From the NCBI GenBank assembly GCA_002389265.1, contig DGOD01000295.1:1782-8532 (forward strand): a stretch of DNA of 6,751 nucleotides, read 5' to 3'. Both the position numbers and the translations under genes were made by a program. The notes beneath the pieces are model-generated. The model worked only from the letters and a program-made list of their open reading frames with translations. It ran no database searches and was not told the origin of the DNA. Position 1 is the first letter of the stretch. Every line of letters begins with the position of its first letter. Shown here in pieces: positions 1 to 6,488 of this stretch. The DNA comes from Gammaproteobacteria bacterium UBA4475 (GTDB lineage Bacteria > Pseudomonadota > Gammaproteobacteria > Pseudomonadales > Azotimanducaceae).

Positions 1-57
1 CAGCTTCTATACCAGCAGCTTCTTTACGAAGAAATAGATCGCATAATACAAGATTAG
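1..57 (+). CDS. 3' end of an unrecognised upstream gene (partial)
   Basis: Frame 1 is open from the window edge and ends at a TAG at 55-57. The visible tail reads QLLYQQLLYEEIDRIIQD, a plausible charged amphipathic helix. I do not recognise the family from 18 residues. A palindrome begins on the last base of the stop codon and a strong intrinsic terminator follows 21 bases later, which fits the end of a transcription unit. The codons include consecutive ATA ATA, an uncommon pair for the downstream genes, so the frame is not certain. Frame 2 in the same stretch also ends nearby (TAG at 35-37) and is rich in Phe/Tyr codons, an alternative treated as a finding. Confidence 0.35.
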   Translation, partial: QLLYQQLLYEEIDRIIQD

Positions 58-72
58 GCGGTCATGACCGCC
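57..72. repeat. Perfect 16-bp palindrome after the upstream stop codon
   Basis: GGCGGTCATGACCGCC is its own reverse complement, with 8-base arms and no spacer. Its first base is the last base of the upstream TAG. In RNA a hairpin would lose the central pairs to the loop, and no T-tract follows it directly. It could be an accessory 3'-end hairpin before the terminator at 79-116, a protein-binding dyad, or part of a leader structure. Its right arm can also pair, with a bulge, with the GGCGCAGGTCA in the loop of that terminator. Confidence 0.55.
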
Positions 73-78
73 GACAGG

Positions 79-116
79 AAACCCCGATAGGCGCAGGTCA
101 ATCGGGGTTTTTTTTT
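79..116 (+). terminator. Strong rho-independent terminator
   Basis: The 10-base arm AAACCCCGAT (79-88) is perfectly complementary to ATCGGGGTTT (101-110) across a 12-base loop. It runs into nine consecutive T residues (108-116). This is a canonical intrinsic terminator for transcription entering from the left. It lies 65 bases before aroF, so it most simply ends the upstream gene. If a promoter lies further upstream it could instead act as an attenuator for aroF. Confidence 0.85.
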
Positions 117-142
117 AGTTACAGCGTTACGTAACCAATACT
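114..142 (+). promoter_or_regulatory. Possible aroF promoter with GTTAC dyad
   Basis: After the terminator only 65 bases remain before aroF, so a promoter is expected here if aroF starts its own unit. The best match is a weak -35 TTTAGT (114-119) and a -10 AATACT (137-142; four of six consensus bases) with a 17-base spacer. The spacer holds the perfect palindrome GTTACGTAAC (126-135), and a further GTTAC lies at 118-122, giving three copies of one pentamer. A dyad in the spacer would suit a repressor. It does not match the TyrR box TGTAAA-N6-TTTACA. The hexamers are weak and this call is tentative. Confidence 0.27.
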
Positions 143-181
143 TTCGATGAATAGACAGGATCTGCGGATCAGGAAATCAAG

Positions 182-1288
182 ATGACTAACGTGATAGTGG
201 ATGATTTAAACGTGTTAAGTGAACAGACCCTGATAACGCCTAACGAACTTAAAAAGTTAATTCCGGCATCAGACACGGCGCTAGCCACGGTTTCTAATGG
301 CCGGTTAATCATCAAAGATATCCTCGAGCACAAGGATTCACGCCTATTCGTGATTATCGGACCCTGCTCGATTCACGATATAGATGCCGCGATGGAGTAT
401 GCTCGGCGCCTTAAGGTTCTTGCTGATGAAGTTCAAGATTGTCTGGTCCTCGTGATGCGCGTGTATTTTGAAAAGCCTCGCACCACAGTCGGCTGGAAAG
501 GTTTTATCAACGACCCTTATATGAATGATTCTTTTGCCATTGAAGACGGGCTCAAACTCGCCCGTCAATTACTCGTAGACCTGGCTGAGATGGGCATTCC
601 GACTTCAACTGAAGCCCTCGACCCTGTTTCGCCACAATATTTGCAGGACATGATCAGCTGGAGCGCTATCGGAGCACGTACCACTGAATCCCAGACCCAT
701 CGTGAAATGGCGAGTGGCTTGTCCTCTGCCGTCGGCTTCAAAAATGGTACCGATGGCGGCCTCGCGGTCGCGATCAATGCCTTACAGTCGGTCTCAGCGC
801 CCCATCGGTTTCTGGGTATTAACCATGAGGGTCAGGTCGCGGTGATTCGAACTCGCGGCAACCAGCATGCGCATATCGTCCTCCGTGGCGGTGGCGGCAA
901 TACCAACTACGACTCGGTGAATGTCGCCGTTTGTGAGCAGGCACTGGCCAAGGCATCAATTGATGCCAATATCATGATTGACTGTAGTCACGCCAATTCG
1001 TCGAAAAATTATGCGTTGCAGCCTCTCGTTATGGAGAACGTCGGCAATCAAATCGCTGAGGGCAACAGTTCTATTGTTGGTTTAATGGTGGAAAGTAACT
1101 TGAATGCCGGCAACCAGGCTATTCCCGACAAACTCGAGGACCTCGAGTATGGCGTCTCAGTGACTGACGCCTGTGTTGACTGGGCGGCCACAGAGGCAAT
1201 GATTCGAGACCTGCGAGACCGAGTCAAACCCTACTTGCCAGAACGACAAGCGCTTCGTGCTGCAGATTTCAAGGCGAAATCAGCCTGA
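182..1288 (+). CDS. aroF: 3-deoxy-7-phosphoheptulonate (DAHP) synthase, AroF type
   Basis: Class I DAHP synthase of 368 residues (E. coli AroF is 356). It condenses phosphoenolpyruvate and erythrose 4-phosphate to DAHP in the cytosol, the entry step of the shikimate pathway to Phe, Tyr and Trp. The metal ligands known from E. coli AroG are all present by alignment: Cys62 (IIGPCSIHD), His270 (DCSHANSS), Glu304 (MVESN) and Asp329 (VTDAC). The substrate-binding residues Arg93, Lys98 and Arg100 (MRVYFEKPRTT), Arg166 (GARTTES), Lys187 (GFKNGTD) and Arg235 (LRGG) are intact. The stretches TEALDPxSPQYL, SQTHREMASGLS and HRFLGIN resemble the tyrosine-inhibited AroF more than AroG or AroH. Gly212 stands where the Phe-sensitive AroG has Ser211, so tyrosine feedback is likely but inferred. 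The ATG has an AGGA ribosome site at 171-174, 7 bases away. It follows a terminator and overlaps or nearly abuts the next gene. The C-terminus is about 12 residues longer than in E. coli and ends in a basic tail. Confidence 0.95.
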   Translation: MTNVIVDDLNVLSEQTLITPNELKKLIPASDTALATVSNGRLIIKDILEHKDSRLFVIIGPCSIHDIDAAMEYARRLKVLADEVQDCLVLVMRVYFEKPRTTVGWKGFINDPYMNDSFAIEDGLKLARQLLVDLAEMGIPTSTEALDPVSPQYLQDMISWSAIGARTTESQTHREMASGLSSAVGFKNGTDGGLAVAINALQSVSAPHRFLGINHEGQVAVIRTRGNQHAHIVLRGGGGNTNYDSVNVAVCEQALAKASIDANIMIDCSHANSSKNYALQPLVMENVGNQIAEGNSSIVGLMVESNLNAGNQAIPDKLEDLEYGVSVTDACVDWAATEAMIRDLRDRVKPYLPERQALRAADFKAKSA

Positions 1289-1875
1289 GTGGTGACGCGC
1301 CATGGGAGATCTACCTTGATGTCGATGGGGTCTGCGCCGATTTTATCAAACCGGCGTTAAACCTTGTGGGTCTAGATCCAGACGGGACGATGCAACGTTG
1401 GGCCGCTGATTTTGCGGGCGACTTTTATCCGACAGCGCTCATTGGCATGCCGCGAGAGCAATTTTTCCAGGAAATCGATGCGCACGGCGCCAGCTTCTGG
1501 CGCGAGCTGCCCGCTTACCCATGGTTTCCAAGGTTACACCAAGGACTCTCAGAATTAGGCCACGTGGTTTTTTTGACCGCGCCCACCGGCTTTCCCCATT
1601 GCCTGACTGGCAAGTATCAATGGCTTTGCGACTATTTTGGCGACGGTTTCACTGACTGTATCTTTACTGGTCACAAAGACCGTCTAGCCCATCCGCGTGC
1701 GATCTTGATCGACGACAGCGACAGCAATATTGCCTTATTTAACCAACGCGGGGGTCAGGGGCTGACATTTCCGCAGATGTGGAATCTTGCTGGCCCTGCA
1801 GACAACCCAGCGGAATTGATTATTGAACAAGTCACCCGCATCGTCTCGCCGCCGTCCAGCGAGCCCCTGGGCTAG
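1285..1875 (+). CDS. HAD-superfamily phosphatase, 5'(3')-deoxyribonucleotidase-like; start codon unusual
   Basis: Haloacid dehalogenase-type phosphohydrolase, closest in layout to the 5'(3')-deoxyribonucleotidase family (NT5C), which removes phosphate from nucleoside monophosphates; the substrate here is unproven. Counting from the CTG at 1285 it has 196 residues. Motif I is DVDGV with nucleophile Asp12 and general acid Asp14. Motif II is Thr98 (VVFLTAPT), motif III probably Lys131 (FTGHKDRLAHP), and motif IV Asp143-Asp144 (ILIDDSDSN). No signal peptide or membrane segment is seen. The frame is open from 1180 but has no ATG, GTG or TTG before motif I; the first such codon is the GTG at 1366, which would remove the nucleophile. 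CTG at 1285 overlaps the aroF TGA (CTGA) and has AAGG at 1271-1274, 10 bases upstream, so I chose it. Alternatively, an extra G in the GGG at 1304-1306 may hide an ATG start at 1302. Coupling to aroF is likely; a functional link is not evident. Confidence 0.72.
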   Translation: MSGDAPWEIYLDVDGVCADFIKPALNLVGLDPDGTMQRWAADFAGDFYPTALIGMPREQFFQEIDAHGASFWRELPAYPWFPRLHQGLSELGHVVFLTAPTGFPHCLTGKYQWLCDYFGDGFTDCIFTGHKDRLAHPRAILIDDSDSNIALFNQRGGQGLTFPQMWNLAGPADNPAELIIEQVTRIVSPPSSEPLG

Positions 1876-1885
1876 CTGGACGGCG
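1850..1885. terminator. Long hairpin between convergent genes, possible bidirectional terminator
   Basis: An 11-base arm CGCCGTCCAGC (1850-1860) is perfectly complementary to GCTGGACGGCG (1875-1885). The intervening 14 bases can form a further short stem (AGCC with GGCT), so nearly the whole 36 bases fold into one rod. The HAD stop codon TAG (1873-1875) lies inside it. The structure is symmetric and sits between the converging HAD gene and nfuA. There is no T-tract on either side, so intrinsic termination is not assured; it may serve mainly as an mRNA 3'-end stabiliser. Confidence 0.5.
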
Positions 1886-1906
1886 CGTTGTGAGACTCGG
1901 CAACTG

Positions 1907-2482
1907 CTAAAAATAAGCGTTTTCCGTCACCGTATGGTCCGTGACATCCTTGACGGCTGTCAGCTCGGGAATCAATTCAAGCAGGGTTTTCTCGACCCCA
2001 TCTTTGAGCGTCATATCCACCATGCCGCAACCCTGGCAACCCCCGCCAAACTGCAGTATGGCGGTATTCATATCCACCACTTCAACTAGGCTGACATTAC
2101 CGCCATGGCTCGCCAACGAAGGGTTGACCTGACTATGCAGCACGTAGTTAATCCGATCTTCGATGGGACTGTCATCTGACACTTTAGGTACTTTTGCATT
2201 CGGCGCTTTGATAGTGAGCTGGCCACCCATTTTATCCTTTGCATAATCCACCATCGCATCCACCAAAAACGGCTTGCTGCGACCGTCTATCCAGGCGCCA
2301 AAACCCGTATAGTCAACCTTCTCATCGGTACTTTGCTCTTCGCCTGGCTTGCAATACGCAATACAGGTCTCCGCCATCGGTGTACCGGGGTCAGAGATAA
2401 ATATGCGAATATCGTTCGCATCGTCTTGTTTGGACAGCAAACTGACCAGATATTCCTGGGCTGATGGTGTGATTTCGACCAT
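1907..2482 (-). CDS. nfuA: Fe-S cluster carrier protein NfuA
   Basis: NfuA carries and delivers [4Fe-4S] clusters to apoproteins in the cytosol, especially under oxidative stress or iron limitation. From the ATG at 2482 the product has 191 residues, the E. coli length. Residues 1 to about 95 form the degenerate A-type domain ([10 protein letters not shown]). Residues from about 110 form the Nfu domain with the cluster-binding motif CQGC at Cys149 and Cys152 ([17 protein letters not shown]), the same positions as in E. coli. KAPNAK and [10 protein letters not shown] are also family landmarks. In the A-type domain, E. coli Cys39 aligns with Thr39 here, with a Cys at position 40; Cys44 is kept. 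A TTG at 2515 in frame would add 11 residues, but the ATG start matches the family and has GGA 7 bases upstream. It converges on the HAD gene and diverges from metH. Confidence 0.95.
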   Translation of the reverse strand: MVEITPSAQEYLVSLLSKQDDANDIRIFISDPGTPMAETCIAYCKPGEEQSTDEKVDYTGFGAWIDGRSKPFLVDAMVDYAKDKMGGQLTIKAPNAKVPKVSDDSPIEDRINYVLHSQVNPSLASHGGNVSLVEVVDMNTAILQFGGGCQGCGMVDMTLKDGVEKTLLELIPELTAVKDVTDHTVTENAYF

Positions 2483-2501
2483 GTTCGAGTCCGTCGGCAG
2501 T

Positions 2502-2528
2502 TGATTAGAATACAAGTGTAACTAATCA
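2502..2528. promoter_or_regulatory. Dyad upstream of nfuA overlapping a possible -10
   Basis: TGATTAG (2502-2508) and CTAATCA (2522-2528) are perfect inverted arms whose centres are 20 bases apart, about two helical turns. A smaller TAC/GTA pair lies inside. The element is 20 to 46 bases upstream of the nfuA ATG. On the minus strand it contains TCTAAT (2509 to 2504), a five-of-six match to a -10 box, so a bound regulator would cover the nfuA promoter. It does not fit the IscR type 1 pattern that controls some Fe-S genes. The regulator is unknown. Confidence 0.35.
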
Positions 2529-2565
2529 GCCCCCTCATGAGCAATGGCCACCTGCCTAAGCCTCT

Positions 2566-2582
2566 GCTTTTTAAAAGCTTTT
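2566..2582. repeat. Nested A/T-rich palindromes in the nfuA-metH intergenic region
   Basis: GCTTTT-T-AAAAGC (2566-2578) overlaps AAAAGCTTTT (2573-2582), so the same AAAAGC arm can pair to the left or to the right. A/T-rich tracts upstream of promoters can aid polymerase binding or bending. No family of regulatory sites is recognised, and the low complexity makes chance plausible. Confidence 0.35.
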
Positions 2583-2591
2583 CAAATCATT

Positions 2592-2614
2592 CAAGATGAA
2601 GATGATTCATCTTG
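2592..2614. promoter_or_regulatory. MetR-binding site upstream of metH
   Basis: TGAA (2597-2600), five bases with a central T (GATGA), then TTCA (2606-2609) match exactly the known consensus TGAANNTNNTTCA of MetR, the LysR-type activator of metH and metE in enterobacteria. The symmetry extends to 9-base arms (2592-2600 and 2606-2614). The centre is 97 bases before the metH start. MetR itself is not encoded in the window, so its presence in the genome is inferred. Confidence 0.7.
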
Positions 2615-2621
2615 GCTAAGA

Positions 2622-2660
2622 CGGATCTTCAATCCGCAGCACTGTCACACCTGCTAAACT
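2622..2660 (+). promoter_or_regulatory. Probable metH promoter region with second dyad
   Basis: TGCTAAACT (2652-2660) gives an extended -10 (TG, then TAAACT with four of six consensus bases) and no recognisable -35, as expected of an activator-dependent promoter. A start near 2667 would place the MetR site at about -64, the usual position of a LysR-type recognition site. A second dyad, CGGAT-CTTCA-ATCCG (2622-2636), would then be centred near -38, where LysR-type activation sites sit, and it contains a TTCA half-site. The transcription start is inferred, not seen. Confidence 0.4.
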
Positions 2661-2699
2661 CGCCGCCTGTTACTAACCGCCCATAAGATACCTGACACC

Positions 2700-5600
2700 A
2701 TGAAGCAAGCACCCCGTTCCGCCCTTCTGCACGCCCAACTGCAACAACGCATTCTGGTAATGGATGGCGCCATGGGTACCATGATCCAAGAGCTGAAACT
2801 CACTGAAGCCGACTTTCGCGGCGAGCGATTCATTGATCACCCCTCTGACGTCAAAGGCAATAACGAACTGCTGACCCTGACTCAGCCGGTAGCCTTGAAA
2901 AACATCCACATGGCGTACTTGCGGGCTGGGTCAGACATTATTGAAACCAATACCTTCACGGCTAACCGTGTCTCGCAGTCAGACTATGGCACAGAAGATT
3001 TCTCCTATGAGATCAATGTGCAGGCGGCCCGTCTCGCCAGGCAGGCAGCGGATGAGATCACTGCAGAAGATCCCACCAAGCCACGGTTCGTTGCCGGCGC
3101 CGTTGGCCCCACGACCCGCGCCGCGAGCCTGTCACCTAATGTCAATGATCCAGGTTTTCGGAATATTACCTTTGACGAACTCGTTGAAGATTACAGCGAG
3201 GGTATTCGCGCCCTGATCGAAGGCGGTGCCGACATTATTCTGATCGAAACGATTTTTGATGTCCTGAATGCCAAGGCGGCTATCTATGCTGCGTTGAGCG
3301 TCTTCGAAGAGCTTGATACCGAATATCCGATCATGATCTCTGGCACCATCACAGATGCTTCAGGTCGACTGCTGTCAGGCCAAACTGTTGAAGCATTTTG
3401 GGCCTCTATTCGCCATGCCAAACCCATATCCGTTGGCTTTAACTGCGCGCTCGGCGCTGACGAATTGAGACCCTATATCGCTGATGTCAGCCATATCGCA
3501 GATTGCTATGTTAGCGCTTATCCCAATCGCGGCTTACCCAACGAGTTTGGTGAGTACGACGAAACTATTCCGCAGATGGTCGCGTCGATTGAGGATTACC
3601 TGAGTTCCGGACTAATCAATATCATCGGTGGCTGTTGCGGTACTGGCCCCGATCATATCCGCGAATTCACTCGAATTGCAGCGAACTATGCACCACGGCC
3701 GATTCCTGTTGTCAGTCCCAAGTTGCGCCTCAGTGGACTCGAACCCTTCAACATTGATGACGACTCGTTATTCGTTAACGTCGGTGAACGAACCAATGTC
3801 ACCGGTTCCCAAAAGTTCTCCCGCCTGATTATTGAGGAAGACTACGATGCAGCCCTGGAGGTTGCCCTTTCCCAGGTTAATAATGGCGCGCAGATCATCG
3901 ACGTCAATATGGATGAAGGCATGCTTGATTCCAAGACTGCCATGGTTAAATTTCTGCACCTAGTGGCCTCTGAGCCAGATATCAGCCGCGTACCGGTGAT
4001 GGTGGATTCTTCAAAATGGGAAATTATTGAGGCGGGACTGAAGTGCCTGCAGGGCAAATCTATCGTCAACTCTATCAGCCTCAAGGCTGGCCGGGCTGAG
4101 TTTGTTGATCAGGCGAAAATTTGCATGAAGCATGGTGCCGCGGTCATCGTTATGGCCTTTGATGAAGATGGCCAAGCAGACAGCTTGGCCCGTAAAAACG
4201 CCATCTGCCGTCGATCCTATGACATTCTCGTCAACGAAGTCGGGTTCCCGGCGGAAGACATTATTTTCGATCCAAACGTGTTTGCTGTGGCAACCGGGAT
4301 CGAGGAGCATGTGACCTACGGCAAGGACTTTATTGACGCCTGTGCATTTATTAAAGCGGAATTACCCGGTGCAAAAATTTCCGGTGGCATCAGCAACGTG
4401 TCGTTTTCCTTTCGTGGCAACAATCAGGTTCGCGAGGCGATCCATGCGGTGTTCCTGTATCACGCGATCAAAGCTGGCCTTACTATGGGCATTGTGAATG
4501 CGGGGCAATTGGCCATCTACGAAGACATCCCTGCCGACCTGCGGGACCGTGCTGAAGATGTGATTCTGAACCGCCGTGAAGATGCCGCCGAGCAATTGCT
4601 TGAAGTAGCGAATCAATACTCCGGAGGGGCGAGCAAAGGCAAGGCCGCTGACCTTTCATGGCGCGAGCTGCCCGTTGAAGAACGCCTGGCACATGCGCTA
4701 GTCAAGGGTATCAATACCTATGTCGTAGCTGACACGGAAGAAGCACGATTAGATTACGATCGTCCTATCGATGTCATCGAAGGACCCTTGATGACAGGAA
4801 TGAACCGCGTCGGCGACCTGTTCGGTGCGGGCAAAATGTTTCTTCCCCAAGTGGTCAAGAGCGCCCGGGTGATGAAACAGTCAGTGGCCCATCTGGTACC
4901 CTTCATTGAAGCGGCCAAAGATGGCAACTCAAAGCCGCGAGGAAAAATCTTGATGGCCACGGTCAAGGGCGATGTCCATGATATTGGTAAAAATATCGTT
5001 GGCGTAGTCCTGCAGTGCAATAACTATGAGGTCATCGACCTTGGCGTGATGGTCTCTGCAGACAAAATCATCAAAACTGCGATCAGTGAGAACGTTGATA
5101 TCATTGGCCTCTCCGGTCTGATCACACCCTCTTTAGACGAGATGGTGCATGTGGCCTCCGAGCTAGAACGTCTGAAGATCAACCTGCCATTGATGATTGG
5201 CGGTGCCACAACGTCCAAAGCTCACACTTCTGTAAAGATCGAACCCCGCTATACCGCTGATGCCACAGTATATGTGGCAGATGCTTCTAGAGCCGTTGGT
5301 GTAGCCACTAAGCTACTCAGCGAAGAACTCAAACCCGCATTTTGCGAGGAGTTGCGCACAGAGTACGCCATGATTCGAGAGCGCAACAAACATCGTCGGG
5401 CTAAAGGTAATCTGCTGTCTTATGCCCATGCTCAGGATAATCGCACCCACATAGACTGGCAAACCCCTGCCGTACCAGCATTCACCGGCACACGGACATT
5501 CGAGGGCTATGCCCTGGCTGAACTGGTTGATTACATCGACTGGAACCCGTTCTTCAATACCTGGGAGTTGGCGGGCAAGTTCCCCGCGATTCTTGATGAC

Positions 5601-6383
5601 GAGGTCGTCGGTGAGACCGCACGGGAACTCTACAAAGATGCCCAGGCGATGCTTAAAAACCTGGTGAATCAGGATCTGATCCGCGCCAATGCGGTGATTG
5701 GCTTCTGGCCGGCGAATAGCGTTGGTGACGACATACTGGTTTATACGGACGAATCCCGAACGCAGGTGAAAACACGTTTGCACCATCTGCGTCAGCAGAT
5801 GTCGAAACCCAACGAGCAGCCCAACTACTGCTTGGCCGACTACATTGCCCCCGTTGATTCAGGTCAGGCAGATTACATCGGTGGATTTGTCGTGACCACC
5901 GGTCTGGGCGTGGACGAACTGGCGGCGCAGTATGAGGCGAATCACGACGACTACAATTCGATTCTTCTCAAAGCCCTGGCAGACCGGCTTGCTGAAGCAT
6001 TTGCTGAACGCATGCATGAGCGGGTGCGGAAGGAGTTCTGGGGTTATGCGGCAGATGAAGTGTTGGATAACGAGTCATTGATCAAGGAGAAGTACCAGGG
6101 CATACGCCCAGCACCGGGTTATCCAGCCTGCCCTGATCATACTGAAAAGGCCGCCCTGTTCGACTTATTGGACGCTACGGCTCAAACCAGTGTCACTCTC
6201 TCGGAAAACTACGCCATGTCGCCTGCCTCAGCCGTCAGCGGCTTCTACTTTTCGCATCCAGAGGCACGTTACTTTGGCTTAGGAAAAATCGATCGCGACC
6301 AAGTGGAAAATTATGCCGAGCGTAAGGGCATGCCCGTAGAGGAGATCGAACGGTGGTTATCACCGGTGCTGAATTACCAATAG
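2700..6383 (+). CDS. metH: Cobalamin-dependent methionine synthase MetH
   Basis: Cytosolic enzyme of 1227 residues that transfers methyl from 5-methyltetrahydrofolate through cobalamin to homocysteine, making methionine and tetrahydrofolate. All four modules are present in order. The homocysteine domain (about 1-350) has zinc ligands Cys249, Cys312 and Cys313 (FNCALG, GGCCG). The folate domain (about 355-645) has [13 protein letters not shown], INxDEGM-like VNMDEGMLD and GIVNAGQ. The cap and cobalamin domains (about 650-895) have [10 protein letters not shown] with the cobalt ligand His760, its partners Asp758 and Ser811, and the GGATTSK loop. The AdoMet reactivation domain (about 900-1227) has Asp947, and Arg1136 in [10 protein letters not shown]. 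No frame disruption or missing key residue was seen. The only ribosome-site match is weak (TAAGA, 2684-2688). It ends with tandem stops TAGTAG. It diverges from nfuA and is probably MetR-activated. No cobalamin or SAH riboswitch is visible. Confidence 0.98.
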   Translation: MKQAPRSALLHAQLQQRILVMDGAMGTMIQELKLTEADFRGERFIDHPSDVKGNNELLTLTQPVALKNIHMAYLRAGSDIIETNTFTANRVSQSDYGTEDFSYEINVQAARLARQAADEITAEDPTKPRFVAGAVGPTTRAASLSPNVNDPGFRNITFDELVEDYSEGIRALIEGGADIILIETIFDVLNAKAAIYAALSVFEELDTEYPIMISGTITDASGRLLSGQTVEAFWASIRHAKPISVGFNCALGADELRPYIADVSHIADCYVSAYPNRGLPNEFGEYDETIPQMVASIEDYLSSGLINIIGGCCGTGPDHIREFTRIAANYAPRPIPVVSPKLRLSGLEPFNIDDDSLFVNVGERTNVTGSQKFSRLIIEEDYDAALEVALSQVNNGAQIIDVNMDEGMLDSKTAMVKFLHLVASEPDISRVPVMVDSSKWEIIEAGLKCLQGKSIVNSISLKAGRAEFVDQAKICMKHGAAVIVMAFDEDGQADSLARKNAICRRSYDILVNEVGFPAEDIIFDPNVFAVATGIEEHVTYGKDFIDACAFIKAELPGAKISGGISNVSFSFRGNNQVREAIHAVFLYHAIKAGLTMGIVNAGQLAIYEDIPADLRDRAEDVILNRREDAAEQLLEVANQYSGGASKGKAADLSWRELPVEERLAHALVKGINTYVVADTEEARLDYDRPIDVIEGPLMTGMNRVGDLFGAGKMFLPQVVKSARVMKQSVAHLVPFIEAAKDGNSKPRGKILMATVKGDVHDIGKNIVGVVLQCNNYEVIDLGVMVSADKIIKTAISENVDIIGLSGLITPSLDEMVHVASELERLKINLPLMIGGATTSKAHTSVKIEPRYTADATVYVADASRAVGVATKLLSEELKPAFCEELRTEYAMIRERNKHRRAKGNLLSYAHAQDNRTHIDWQTPAVPAFTGTRTFEGYALAELVDYIDWNPFFNTWELAGKFPAILDDEVVGETARELYKDAQAMLKNLVNQDLIRANAVIGFWPANSVGDDILVYTDESRTQVKTRLHHLRQQMSKPNEQPNYCLADYIAPVDSGQADYIGGFVVTTGLGVDELAAQYEANHDDYNSILLKALADRLAEAFAERMHERVRKEFWGYAADEVLDNESLIKEKYQGIRPAPGYPACPDHTEKAALFDLLDATAQTSVTLSENYAMSPASAVSGFYFSHPEARYFGLGKIDRDQVENYAERKGMPVEEIERWLSPVLNYQ

Positions 6384-6424
6384 TAGACTGGCGTCTGAAC
6401 ATTCATTGCAGGATTAACAAGTTC

Positions 6425-6453
6425 TCGAGTGGCCGGCCAAATGATGGTAAAAT
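6425..6453 (+). promoter_or_regulatory. Possible promoter for the DUF2970 gene
   Basis: TGG followed by TAAAAT (6445-6453) is a good extended -10 with five of six consensus bases. TCGAGT (6425-6430) is a weak -35 at 17 bases. The spacer contains the perfect palindrome TGGCCGGCCA (6430-6439). It lies 36 bases before the DUF2970 start, and no intrinsic terminator separates it from metH, so read-through from metH is also possible. Confidence 0.4.
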
Positions 6454-6488
6454 GCGCTCCTCGCTGACCAGCAGGTAAATAATCGATC

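Noticed and set aside
952..967. Perfect palindrome GGCATCAATTGATGCC inside aroF
   Set aside because: It lies in ordinary coding sequence with no regulatory context; probably chance.
1133..1147. Inverted repeat CTCGAGG-A-CCTCGAG inside aroF
   Set aside because: It comes from the repeated Leu-Glu codons of KLEDLEYG and has no further structure.
1302..1319. ATG at 1302 as the HAD start in the sequence as given
   Set aside because: It reads only five codons (MGDLP) and then TGA; it works only if one G of 1304-1306 is an error or insertion.
1366..1875. HAD gene starting at the GTG at 1366
   Set aside because: It would exclude the DVDGV nucleophile motif, which is encoded in the same frame just upstream; the true start must be earlier or the frame is disrupted.
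2483..2515. Longer nfuA form from the TTG at 2515
   Set aside because: The extra 11 residues have no counterpart in E. coli NfuA, and the ATG at 2482 gives the exact family length with a spaced GGA.
2614..2699. Cobalamin, SAM or SAH riboswitch ahead of metH
   Set aside because: The leader is short and I see none of the conserved boxes or multi-stem layout of these riboswitches.
5313..5786. Antisense open frame of 157 codons within metH
   Set aside because: It is fully overlapped by the conserved MetH cobalamin and AdoMet domains, and its translation shows no recognisable domain; it is a shadow frame, as are the other antisense frames in aroF and metH.
6396..6405. Second MetR-like site TGAACATTCA downstream of metH
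   Set aside because: The half-sites are two bases apart rather than five, and the site is after the gene.
6384..6430. Intrinsic terminator after metH
   Set aside because: I searched by eye for a GC-rich stem followed by T residues and found none in the gap.
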